Below are positions 1 to 6,143 of a DNA stretch of 9,681 nt, in pieces. Positions within the stretch are counted from its first letter, which is position 1; each line of letters starts with the position of its first letter. The notes under the pieces are model-generated. The model worked only from the letters and a program-made list of their open reading frames with translations. It was not told the origin of the DNA and ran no database searches. The position numbers and the translations under genes were made by a program. This DNA is from Bacteroidota bacterium (GTDB lineage: Bacteria > Bacteroidota > Bacteroidia > Chitinophagales > Chitinophagaceae), in contig JAEZZY010000008.1 in assembly GCA_023418315.1 (NCBI GenBank), positions 1 through 9,681 on the forward strand, given 5' to 3'.

Positions 1-329
1 TTATTAAATAATTGATTGTAATTTATTAGGTCTGATATTCCCATCTGTAGCAGAAAATCGAAATTTTTAAAATTCAAAGTCATGTTGTTTTGCAGGTCAT
101 GAATCTGGTCACTAAAATTTTGCTCCAGCCAAAGAGTATCTCCAATGACAAATGTATCTTTTTCAGGATATAGCTTTACTGGTATTTCAACCAAATATTC
201 ATTATATCCTGTGGTGGTCACGCAACCCGATATTTTTTTACAGGATGTAGAAGCTGCTGCTGTTGCGATAACAAAAATCAGCATCAAAATACCATTTGTT
301 ACATTTCGATTTTTAGTACCCATAAGCAT
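1..329 (-). CDS. Small lipoprotein of unknown function, paralogue A (partial, runs off the left edge)
   Basis: The reading frame is open from the ATG at 329 (or 323) to the window edge, so about 109 codons are visible and the C-terminal half is missing. The N-terminus has a hydrophobic stretch (ILMLIFVIA) followed by the lipobox-like ASTSC, which indicates Sec export and lipidation. It is a close paralogue of the complete gene at 1014-1670. The first ~75 residues are nearly identical, including GCVTTTGYNEYLVEIPVKLYP and GDTLWLEQNFS, and identity falls after that. It has two extra alanines just before the lipobox, a GCT triplet expansion. It overlaps the end of a protease remnant exactly as the complete copy overlaps its full-length protease. 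No function is recognised. The visible part is intact, but whether the gene as a whole is intact cannot be told from this window. Confidence 0.7.
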   Translation of the reverse strand, partial: MLMGTKNRNVTNGILMLIFVIATAAASTSCKKISGCVTTTGYNEYLVEIPVKLYPEKDTFVIGDTLWLEQNFSDQIHDLQNNMTLNFKNFDFLLQMGISDLINYNQLFN

Positions 330-426
330 TAACAAGTGTATTGTAGCTATTCACTGAATTACCTGTGGCCGGTAGCTGATTTGTTCTGATACGATTGATA
401 AAATTGTTGTCAGCAACAAACATCAT
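313..426 (-). pseudogene. C-terminal remnant of the HEXXH lipoprotein protease (copy A)
   Basis: On the minus strand, the 37 codons from ATG-ATG at 426 to the TAA at 313 end with the same ~31 residues as the 703-residue protease at 1654-3765 (FINRIRTNQLPATGN... to LVNAYGY). Upstream of this the similarity stops, and an in-frame TAG lies five codons before the ATG pair. The HEMGH catalytic region and everything N-terminal to about residue 671 are missing. The stop codon overlaps the start of lipoprotein paralogue A with the same geometry as in the intact locus. This is best read as a deletion derivative of a duplicated protease gene. The short ORF is unlikely to be a functional protein. Confidence 0.8.
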
Positions 427-506
427 AATTATATTCGGCTATAGCAAAAAAAACATCAGCTTCTATTTTTCAACTTCCCTGATACTATCAGGGCTGAATT
501 AAAAAA

Positions 507-531
507 ATCCTACGGAACACTTGCCAGTACG
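507..531 (+). repeat. Direct repeat, copy 1 (25 bp)
   Basis: This sequence, starting ATCCTACGGAACACTTG and ending CCAGTACG, recurs at 940-966 with a 2-base CG insertion as the only difference. The two copies bracket the degraded upstream fragment and the palindromic repeat, 433 bp apart. No transposase is nearby, so the pair may be footprints of an intergenic repeat family or of a non-autonomous element. Confidence 0.7.
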
Positions 532-608
532 AGTAGGAGACTACGAATAGGGATGCTCTATTACATTAATAATTTTTTTTAAATTATCTTATTGCAAACC
601 AAAAAACC

Positions 609-732
609 ATGATTACGAAAAAGAAAATGTTGTTTACACTTAAATAATATAGTATTCGGAGGGCTTCATCTTCTGCCTGACAAAACGGATGTGCAAAACA
701 AAAACCTGCATCAGCGTTTTATTAAAAACTAA
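609..732 (+). pseudogene. Decayed copy of the T9SS sorting-domain tail fragment (copy A)
   Basis: This sequence is clearly homologous to 3823-4002. Both share the ATG-ATT start region, the AAAAAGAAAATNTTGTTTACA stretch, TATAGTATTCGGAGGGCTT, and the ending that encodes QNKNLHQRF(I/L)KN before the stop. Copy A has a one-base insertion that creates a TAA at 645-647, and an internal deletion of 57 bp relative to copy B (27 versus 84 bases between GGAGGGCTT and CAAAACAAAAACC). The homology continues past the stop to about 780. It is a dead remnant. Its main value is as a marker of the segmental duplication. Confidence 0.75.
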
Positions 733-792
733 AATACTTCCTTTATGGGTGTACGATAAATTTCTTAATTGCGGTTATTTCGCAACACCATC

Positions 793-907
793 CTCGCGTC
801 TTTGCGAACGCAGCGTAGCGGAGTGAAGCAATCTCACGTAACAAGGTAACAAGCTCTATAAACAAACCTGTTTTGTGAGATTGCTTCGTGCCTCGCAAAG
901 ACGCGAG
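793..907. repeat. Long imperfect palindrome, intergenic repeat or MITE-like element
   Basis: The left arm CTCGCGTCTTTGCGA (793-807) and GAAGCAATCTCAC (825-837) are matched perfectly by their reverse complements at 893-907 and 875-887. The arms are interrupted by unpaired segments of 17 bp (left) and 5 bp (right) and surround a 37-bp centre. The core (GAAGCAATCTCAC, TCGCAAAGACGCGAG) resembles dispersed intergenic palindromes seen in many bacterial genomes. Transcribed from either strand it would fold into a long hairpin. It has no coding capacity, and there is no transposase in the window. Confidence 0.8.
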
Positions 908-939
908 CATCATGGCTGAGTTAAATATGACACAAGTGG

Positions 940-966
940 ATCCTACGGAACACTTGCGCCAGTACG
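940..966 (+). repeat. Direct repeat, copy 2 (27 bp)
   Basis: This is the partner of 507-531, with CTTGCGCCAG in place of CTTGCCAG. It lies 48 bp downstream (minus-strand sense) of the stop codon of the small lipoprotein at 1014-1670. Just outside it, CAAGTG (933-938) and CACTTG (951-956) form a short inverted repeat. Confidence 0.7.
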
Positions 967-1013
967 GAAATTTAGTGTAGCCCCTTAAACTATTAAGTTA
1001 CGACTACAAGTAA

Positions 1014-1670
1014 TTATTTCACAAAAAAACAATAACTACCAAATTTATCAAACTCTTCTTTCGTTGTTTTTAGAGCAATAGAATCTTTAGAATTTTTCAT
1101 CATGTAAAAATTATTCTCGGCTTTATCATTAATACTGTAACGAAGGTCAAGATTCTCTGTTTGGCATCTTGTGAAATCAGCATTATAATGGTTTAGTGAT
1201 CTGGTAGATAAATAAAATAAACCTTTTTTTGTCATTATTATTCCCATTCTATGAGTATATATACCATTTTGATAATTATACTTCACAAAGACCGCTCCAG
1301 TATTAGTTATTTCAATATTACCAACTTCAACAAACTTAGAATGGAGAGGTTCTGAAATGTTACTATAATTTATTAAATCACTAATAACCATCTTTAATGC
1401 GAAATCAAAGTCCTTAAAGTTCAAAGTCATGTTATTACGCTGATCGTAAAGTTGCTCACTAAAGTTTTGTTCCAGCCACATGGTATCGCCTATCGCGAAG
1501 GTGTCTTTTACTGGATACAGTTTTACAGGTATTTCAACCAAATATTCATTATATCCTGTGGTGGTCACACAGCCTGATATTTTTTTACAGGATGTAGAAG
1601 CTGTTGCGATAACAAAAATCAGCATCAAAATACCGTTTGTTACATTCCGATTTTTAGTACCCATAAGCAT
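1014..1670 (-). CDS. Small lipoprotein of unknown function, paralogue B (complete)
   Basis: This encodes about 218 residues. The start is probably the ATG at 1670 or the one at 1664, both inside the last codons of the upstream protease gene. A TTG at 1676 is a less likely alternative. The N-terminus is a lipoprotein signal: a short polar region, the hydrophobic ILMLIFVIATA, then STSC with the acylated cysteine at about residue 28. The mature part has no motif that I recognise. It contains EIPVKLYPVKDTFAIGDTMW, an LNFKDFDF segment and a Cys-containing C-terminus (SYCFFVK). The 11-17 base overlap with the protease gene suggests translational coupling, so the two products are probably made together and may interact at the membrane. 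A paralogue sits at 1-329. Possible roles (inhibitor or immunity protein, chaperone, substrate) are inference only. Confidence 0.85.
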   Translation of the reverse strand: MLMGTKNRNVTNGILMLIFVIATASTSCKKISGCVTTTGYNEYLVEIPVKLYPVKDTFAIGDTMWLEQNFSEQLYDQRNNMTLNFKDFDFALKMVISDLINYSNISEPLHSKFVEVGNIEITNTGAVFVKYNYQNGIYTHRMGIIMTKKGLFYLSTRSLNHYNADFTRCQTENLDLRYSINDKAENNFYMMKNSKDSIALKTTKEEFDKFGSYCFFVK

Positions 1671-3765
1671 TAACAAGTGTATTATAGCTATTCACTGAAT
1701 TACCTGTGGCTGGTAGCTGATTTGTTCTGATACGATTGATAAAATCGTTCATGTCATCTGCATCCAGTTCATCATAAAATCTTAAATTGGTAAAGCCTCC
1801 CACATTATCTGCCGTTCCAATAGCAGGATTTTCGGTAATTACAAAATTAGGCGGCTGATTGTTTTGCACATTATTGTCCATCAAATCATGAAGAAGCCCC
1901 TTTGGTATCCATGTATAATTCCAACTTCCTCCTGATCCACCATCTCTTGTGCGCTCTAAAAGACCATAATATGAATTTTCTATCCTATCGCGGGGTGTTG
2001 CGCCTCCAAAAATGTGATTAACGCCATACCGCCTATGAACATAAGTCATTCCTATATGCTCAGCCCATGTTTCCGCTAAGGCGCATACACCAGCATTATT
2101 GGCAGTACCGTCACCATAAGGGTCATTGTTAGTTCCATTCTGCTGTGTTTGGTTCACTTCATAATTCACCAATTTCTGATAAAAAGTACTACCAGACTTT
2201 TTGTAATGCATGGCATGTCCCATTTCATGATAAAATACCCATCTAATTAAATCTGAGGAACTTTGAACTGCATTACCATGATCAATACCAAAAGCAATAT
2301 CGGGAGGTGCAATTCTTAAATAAGATTCAATATTAAATCCTAAAGCAGGTATCGCATGAAAAATCCACTGAATCCTTGCTTGGTTAAATTGTGTAACAGG
2401 ATTTCCGGATTTCATAAGCTGCCTCATCATCATTGCAGAGCCTGATCTTCCATTAAAAGGATGTACTAAATAAGCCATATCTGAAGGCAAAGATTTTCTT
2501 CTTCCTATTCCATTTGATGTTCCTAAACCATCATCTGAAGCCATTTCAGTAACTTCATAGTGCGCATTATTGATACTAGCAGAATTATAGTACACACAAG
2601 GAACCTGCAATGCATTTGTAGCACGATTATAGCGGATAGTAATATTATTTAAACCCCAAGGAGCAACGTCACCAACTATGTGACAAACAGGATTGCTTGC
2701 TAATGCAACAGTGCCTGGTATCAAACTTCTAACCGTAAGTTTGCCGCTTGTAAATATTACTCTCATAACGACAGGTAATCTTAATTCACTAGCAAATGGA
2801 CGCCATACTTTATGACGCATAATAGCGTCACTTCTAAAACACCCCCAAGCATTTGTGTTCATTACTTGGTATTGTCCGAATGGCCCAACAAAATCAACCA
2901 TTACATTTCTTACTCCCTGCCAGTTGGGGGCGAATTGTGTTTCTTCTACTAATACACACCCACTAGGCATTCTATCATCGGAGTTACGTTGGCATCCACA
3001 AGCATTAGTAACATCAGAAGGCGTAGGGGTATTGAAGTTTAATTCGCCATTATTATAACCTCCGTCTCCCCCGTCAAATGGTTCATCATCTGAAGGTTCA
3101 ATTACATCCCAACCTGTATGACGTATTTCCAAATCATAGATACTTCCTGTTATATCATCGAATTGTGGATTAGCTTCATTTTCTCTGTAATAGGGATATT
3201 TTTCGCTAAGCCCACAAATATTAAATGCCTCCTCTGCGACTTTTGATTCAATAGGGATAAACCTAACAGGGAATAGCACTTCGTGAGCTACACTAGGTAT
3301 TGCAGCATTTATTGGCGCAAAAGTATATAACGCTGGGAATCCATCAATTGGTGTATTTTCTATTTGATCTCCATACTCCAATATTTCATGGTCAAGAGGA
3401 AAGTCAAAAGTTTTCAGTCCGCTGTTTGTTATCTGAGAATATTCTTCTAAGCTGTGGGGAGTGAATTTTATATAGTTATGGGATGGAGTAATTTGATCAA
3501 CATGATTAGGCGATAGATTATTCCAAGCTTGCCTAAGTATGTCCGTCTTGAATGGGAATGTATATTGCGCTCCTACACGCGTATATTTAAGCTGGTTGTA
3601 TGTTGTGTCATCATCTTGCACATCGACTATGAGCTCTCCTTCACCGCCAGATGACATCCGCGCGTAAGATTTAGGGTCTTGTAATTGTTTTTCAATTACT
3701 TTACGGCACGAGGTTAAATAAATACAGCTAAGACAGGAAATTAATAACAATAATTTTTTAAACAT
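1654..3765 (-). CDS. Lipoprotein with gluzincin-like HEXXH zinc-protease domain
   Basis: The product is 703 residues long. Residues 1-20 are a lipoprotein signal ending LTSC, with Cys20 as the lipidation site, so the mature protein is expected to be anchored in a membrane facing the periplasm or outside. The C-terminal third carries YHEMGH (His513, Glu514, His517) and, about 50 residues later, LAETWAEH (Glu565 or Glu569). This arrangement fits the two His ligands, the catalytic Glu and the third Glu ligand of gluzincin metalloproteases. The N-terminal 500 residues match no domain that I recognise. They include an acidic, Gly-rich linker (about 224-240) and a Cys cluster (C256, C258, C270) with further Cys at 184, 309, 361 and 390. 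A canonical promoter lies immediately upstream, and the stop overlaps the start of the small lipoprotein gene. Catalytic activity and substrate are not known. A proteolytic role is inferred from the motif. Confidence 0.85.
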   Translation of the reverse strand: MFKKLLLLISCLSCIYLTSCRKVIEKQLQDPKSYARMSSGGEGELIVDVQDDDTTYNQLKYTRVGAQYTFPFKTDILRQAWNNLSPNHVDQITPSHNYIKFTPHSLEEYSQITNSGLKTFDFPLDHEILEYGDQIENTPIDGFPALYTFAPINAAIPSVAHEVLFPVRFIPIESKVAEEAFNICGLSEKYPYYRENEANPQFDDITGSIYDLEIRHTGWDVIEPSDDEPFDGGDGGYNNGELNFNTPTPSDVTNACGCQRNSDDRMPSGCVLVEETQFAPNWQGVRNVMVDFVGPFGQYQVMNTNAWGCFRSDAIMRHKVWRPFASELRLPVVMRVIFTSGKLTVRSLIPGTVALASNPVCHIVGDVAPWGLNNITIRYNRATNALQVPCVYYNSASINNAHYEVTEMASDDGLGTSNGIGRRKSLPSDMAYLVHPFNGRSGSAMMMRQLMKSGNPVTQFNQARIQWIFHAIPALGFNIESYLRIAPPDIAFGIDHGNAVQSSSDLIRWVFYHEMGHAMHYKKSGSTFYQKLVNYEVNQTQQNGTNNDPYGDGTANNAGVCALAETWAEHIGMTYVHRRYGVNHIFGGATPRDRIENSYYGLLERTRDGGSGGSWNYTWIPKGLLHDLMDNNVQNNQPPNFVITENPAIGTADNVGGFTNLRFYDELDADDMNDFINRIRTNQLPATGNSVNSYNTLVNAYGY

Positions 3766-3781
3766 TAGTTAATTTTTTCTG

Positions 3782-3812
3782 CAAAAATATGTTTTCTTTA
3801 TCTTATTGCAAA
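3782..3812 (-). promoter_or_regulatory. Bacteroidota-type promoter of the protease-lipoprotein operon
   Basis: On the minus strand TTTG (3812-3809) is followed after exactly 19 bases by TATTTTTG (3789-3782), a full match to the TTTG-N19-TAnnTTTG consensus. Transcription would start about 10 bases before the ATG at 3765, giving a very short leader. In the decayed copy A, the TTTG survives (598-595) but the TAnnTTTG element is gone. Confidence 0.75.
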
Positions 3813-3822
3813 CCAAAAAATC

Positions 3823-4002
3823 ATGATTATGAAAAAGAAAATATTGTTTACACTTGAAAATATAGTATTCGGAGGGCTTCTGCATCGAGTGAATGACCCT
3901 GTAAAAGATATAGATGTCAGCAGTTTGGCGAAAGGAGCGTATCAGTTGGATATAGTTACGCCGCAAAACAAAAACCTGCATCAACGTTTTCTTAAAAACT
4001 GA
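3823..4002 (+). pseudogene. Fragment resembling the tail of a T9SS C-terminal sorting domain (copy B)
   Basis: A 59-codon plus-strand frame reads from ATG at 3823 to TGA at 4000-4002. The frame is open back to a TAG at 3766. The residues from about 12 on (ENIVFGGLLHR... then DVSSLAKGAYQLDI... and ending QRFLKN) resemble the last ~45 residues of T9SS type A sorting domains, whose hallmarks are a Dh(S)SLxxGxY strand and a Lys-rich end. The PNP-containing first part of such a domain and any cargo protein are missing, and no convincing plus-strand promoter is seen. It is followed by a strong terminator, as expected for the 3' end of a once longer gene. It is most simply the leftover end of a T9SS-secreted protein whose body was removed when the protease locus arrived. 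A small functional peptide cannot be excluded. Confidence 0.6.
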
Positions 4003-4059
4003 TACAGTCTTAATCGTAAGAGAGGGGTACGACAAATTTCCCTATAGCGAGGTAATGTT

Positions 4060-4091
4060 ATCCCTTGCGCATCATGCGTGAGGGATTTTTT
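4060..4091 (+). terminator. Rho-independent terminator
   Basis: ATCCCTTGCGCA (4060-4071) pairs with TGCGTGAGGGAT (4075-4086), giving a 12-bp stem with two G-T wobbles and a 3-base loop, followed by six T. It ends the plus-strand unit of which 3823-4002 is the remaining tail, and it insulates etfB from upstream transcription. The decayed copy at 733-780 has no equivalent. Confidence 0.85.
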
Positions 4092-4167
4092 CGTTGGTAT
4101 AGGCAGGAATTCATTTTCAAAAGACGGAAAAAGAAAATAAAACACTGGGGTTTGGCGCATAGTTTCA

Positions 4168-4198
4168 TTGGCAAGCCCGACATTTTCCCCTAATTTTG
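4168..4198 (+). promoter_or_regulatory. Promoter of etfB-etfA
   Basis: TTG (4168-4170) is followed after 20 bases by TAATTTTG (4191-4198), a perfect TAnnTTTG element. The expected transcription start, near 4205, gives a leader of about 20 bases before the etfB ATG and supports that start codon. Confidence 0.7.
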
Positions 4199-4224
4199 CC
4201 GCACTTTAAAAATATTTATCTGTA

Positions 4225-4968
4225 ATGAAAATATTAGTCTGTATCAGTCAGGTACCTGACACTACTTCCAAAATTGCTTTCACGGACAATAATACACAGT
4301 TTGCCACAGCCGGTGTTACCATGATCATCAACCCCTATGACGAATGGTATTCCCTCGTACGTGCGCTGGAGCTGAAAGAAAGCGGTGCGGCTACTGCCGT
4401 AAACCTCGTTACCGTAGGCAAAGCCGATGCCGAGCCGGTAATGCGCAAAGCTCTTGCCCTCGGCGGTGATGAAGCCATCCGCATAGATGCCGACACCTCC
4501 GACCCTTATGTGATTGCAGCGCAAATAGCCGAATATGCGAAGAACGAAGGCTATGATCTTGTACTTTGCGGTAAAGAAACCATTGATTACAACAACGGCG
4601 TAGTCGGCGGTATGCTTGCCGAATTATTAGACATGAACTATGTAGGTTTTGCCACTAAGCTGGATGTTGCAAACGGCACCGCCACCCTCACTCGCGAAAT
4701 AGAAGGTGGAGAAGAAATAGATACTGCCGCTTTGCCTTTGGTGGTATCTTGTCAGAAAGGAATGGCGGAAGCCCGCATCCCCAATATGCGCGGTATTATG
4801 GCAGCACGTACCAAACCATTGAAAGTATTGCCGGCTGCGGATATTCAACCGCTCACACATATTGACAGCTTTGAAATGCCTCCGGCAAAAACAGGCGTGA
4901 AAATGTTTACTGCCGATAATTTAGAAGAATTGGTAAACGCCCTTCACAACGAAGCCAAAGTAATTTAA
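4225..4968 (+). CDS. etfB: Electron transfer flavoprotein, beta subunit
   Basis: This encodes 247 residues, the usual EtfB length. EtfB is the AMP-binding subunit of the soluble heterodimeric flavoprotein that takes electrons from acyl-CoA and related dehydrogenases and passes them on, usually to the ETF:quinone oxidoreductase. Family features visible in order are the N-terminal strand ILVCISQVPDT, NPYDEW (36-41), the alpha/beta core with VGKADAEPVMRKALALGGDEA, DLVLCGKETIDYNNG (111-125), REIEGG (157-162) and the C-terminal signature ARIPNMRGIMAARTKP (183-198). The ATG at 4225 is the natural start: the protein begins directly with the conserved first strand, and a promoter is placed just before it. 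It is the first gene of an operon with etfA, 120 bases downstream. Base composition is richer in G+C than the accessory region to its left. Confidence 0.97.
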   Translation: MKILVCISQVPDTTSKIAFTDNNTQFATAGVTMIINPYDEWYSLVRALELKESGAATAVNLVTVGKADAEPVMRKALALGGDEAIRIDADTSDPYVIAAQIAEYAKNEGYDLVLCGKETIDYNNGVVGGMLAELLDMNYVGFATKLDVANGTATLTREIEGGEEIDTAALPLVVSCQKGMAEARIPNMRGIMAARTKPLKVLPAADIQPLTHIDSFEMPPAKTGVKMFTADNLEELVNALHNEAKVI

Positions 4969-5008
4969 GAGGTAAGAAAGGGTTAGACAAAGATGATGGC
5001 ATTAGACG

Positions 5009-5068
5009 ACTATCTACTATTGACTAACTACTATCTACTATTTACTAACCACTATCAACTATCCACTA
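5009..5068. repeat. 21-bp minisatellite in the etfB-etfA spacer
   Basis: There are three units, ACTATCTACTATTGACTA (5009-5026), ACTATCTACTATTTACTA (5030-5047) and ACTATCAACTATCCACTA (5051-5068), joined by ACT and ACC. The array lies wholly in the 120-base gap between etfB and etfA and almost lacks G on the plus strand, so the mRNA there would be largely unstructured. It is not a CRISPR: the units are too short, diverged and without spacers. Confidence 0.85.
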
Positions 5069-5088
5069 ACAATTAATAACTCCAAAAC

Positions 5089-6072
5089 ATGTCTATAATC
5101 GTTTTAGCAGAACATAGTCAAAATACCTTCAAGAAAAAAACATTTGAAGCCGTACAATACGCTGCCACGCTTGCGCAAAGCATGGGTACCACTGCTACCG
5201 CCGTGGTACTTGGCAGTGCGGATGAAGCCGCCATGCAACAACTCGGAGCCTATGGCGCACAAAAAGTATTGCACGTTGCTGATGCACGCCTCGACAGTCT
5301 GAGCAGCCGTGCCTATACCAAAGCTATCGCCACAGCAGCCGAAAAAGAAGGAGCAAAAGTCATTGTTGCACTTCATGATGTAACAGGCAAAGCCGTAGCG
5401 CCCCGCCTTGTGGCAAAGATGAAAGCAGGCTTAGTCGCAGGCGCTATTTCACAACCCGACCTCGGCAAAGGTTTTGTGATTAAGAAAACCGTATTCTCCG
5501 GTAAAGCATTTGCCCATATCAATATCTCCAGCGATGCAAAAGTAATTACCTTGATGCCCAACAGCTTTCAGGTGAAAAAAGGCGAAGGCAATGCCCCGGT
5601 GGAAAAACTGGATGTAGCCTTTGATGATAAAGATTTTGGCGTACAAGTAAAAGAAATAAAAACCGTTTCCGGCGGTTCGGTGCCCTTGCCCGAAGCGGAA
5701 CTCGTTGTCTCCGGCGGTCGTGGTATGAAAGGTCCGGAAAACTGGGGTATCCTCGAAGATCTTGCCGGTGCGCTTGGTGCGGCATTGGCTTGTTCTCGTC
5801 CTGTTGCCGATAGCCATTGGCGTCCGCATCATGAACACGTAGGTCAAACCGGCGGTACTATTCGTCCGAATTTATATGTGGCTGTCGGTATCTCCGGTGC
5901 CATACAGCACTTAGCAGGTGTGAATAGCTCCAAAACTATTGTGGTGATTAATAAAGACCCGGAAGCGCCCTTCTTCAAAGCTGCTGATTACGGTGTAGTA
6001 GGCGATGCCATGGAAATCGTTCCGAAGCTGACCGAAGCCGTGAAAAAATTTAAAGCGGAGCACGCCGGTTAA
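5089..6072 (+). CDS. etfA: Electron transfer flavoprotein, alpha subunit
   Basis: This encodes 327 residues, close to the normal EtfA length. EtfA provides most of the FAD site of the ETF heterodimer. The N-terminal domain (about 1-190) starts with SIIVLAEHS. The C-terminal FAD domain shows the full signature set: SGGRGMKGPENW (208-219), LGAALACSRPVAD (229-241), HVGQTGG (250-256), GISGAIQH (267-274), INKDPEAPFF (287-296) and ADYGVVGD (299-306). The usual GWVPxxxQ stretch before VGQTG reads HWRPHHEH, a mild divergence. It lies 120 bases downstream of etfB with the minisatellite between them and no clear promoter of its own, so the two are probably co-transcribed. A terminator follows 20 bases after the stop. 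Partner dehydrogenases are not in the window. Confidence 0.97.
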   Translation: MSIIVLAEHSQNTFKKKTFEAVQYAATLAQSMGTTATAVVLGSADEAAMQQLGAYGAQKVLHVADARLDSLSSRAYTKAIATAAEKEGAKVIVALHDVTGKAVAPRLVAKMKAGLVAGAISQPDLGKGFVIKKTVFSGKAFAHINISSDAKVITLMPNSFQVKKGEGNAPVEKLDVAFDDKDFGVQVKEIKTVSGGSVPLPEAELVVSGGRGMKGPENWGILEDLAGALGAALACSRPVADSHWRPHHEHVGQTGGTIRPNLYVAVGISGAIQHLAGVNSSKTIVVINKDPEAPFFKAADYGVVGDAMEIVPKLTEAVKKFKAEHAG

Positions 6073-6092
6073 TTATTTATTGAATTGATTTT

Positions 6093-6120
6093 AAAACCGC
6101 CTTCACAGGGCGGTTTTTTT
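6093..6120 (+). terminator. Terminator after etfA, also facing the ACMSD gene
   Basis: AAAACCGCC (6093-6101) pairs with GGCGGTTTT (6109-6117) around a 7-base loop, followed by further T to 6120. Read from the minus strand the hairpin ends in four T, so it may also stop transcription of the convergent gene ending at 6144. Confidence 0.9.
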
Positions 6121-6143
6121 ATCATTTATATACTTATCATTTC

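Larger units (their letters stand above)
427..1013. other. Gene-poor spacer between the two locus copies
   Basis: No intact gene is visible in these ~590 bases. The stretch holds a small perfect hairpin (477-493, 7-bp arms), the first copy of a direct repeat (507-531), a degraded copy of the sequence upstream of the protease including a broken T9SS-tail fragment (564-780), a long palindromic repeat (793-907) and the second direct repeat (940-966). All of it is AT-rich except the palindrome. The CAT at 564-566 matches the position of the protease start codon in copy B, so this is probably where the 5' end of the lost protease used to be. Confidence 0.7.

Noticed and set aside
145..357. Plus-strand frame of 70 residues, nearly identical to the one at 1480-1698
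   Set aside because: The likeness comes from the DNA duplication. Both lie antisense to the lipoprotein signal region and the protease tail, and lack protein-like features or a promoter.
477..493. CCCTGAT-ACT-ATCAGGG as a terminator
   Set aside because: The stem is only 7 bp and no T-run follows on either strand.
793..907. Palindrome as a structured RNA gene or tRNA
   Set aside because: It is a simple two-arm inverted repeat with no tRNA-like elements, and neither strand shows promoter evidence.
3769..4035. Minus-strand frame of 88 residues upstream of the protease
   Set aside because: It covers the protease promoter and is antisense to the T9SS-tail fragment. Its sequence is low-complexity and matches nothing.
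5009..5068. Possible CRISPR array
   Set aside because: Units are 18 bp joined by 3-bp linkers, diverged, only three in number and without cas genes. It is a minisatellite.
5449..5847. Minus-strand frames inside etfA and etfB
   Set aside because: They are shadows of well-supported electron transfer flavoprotein genes.
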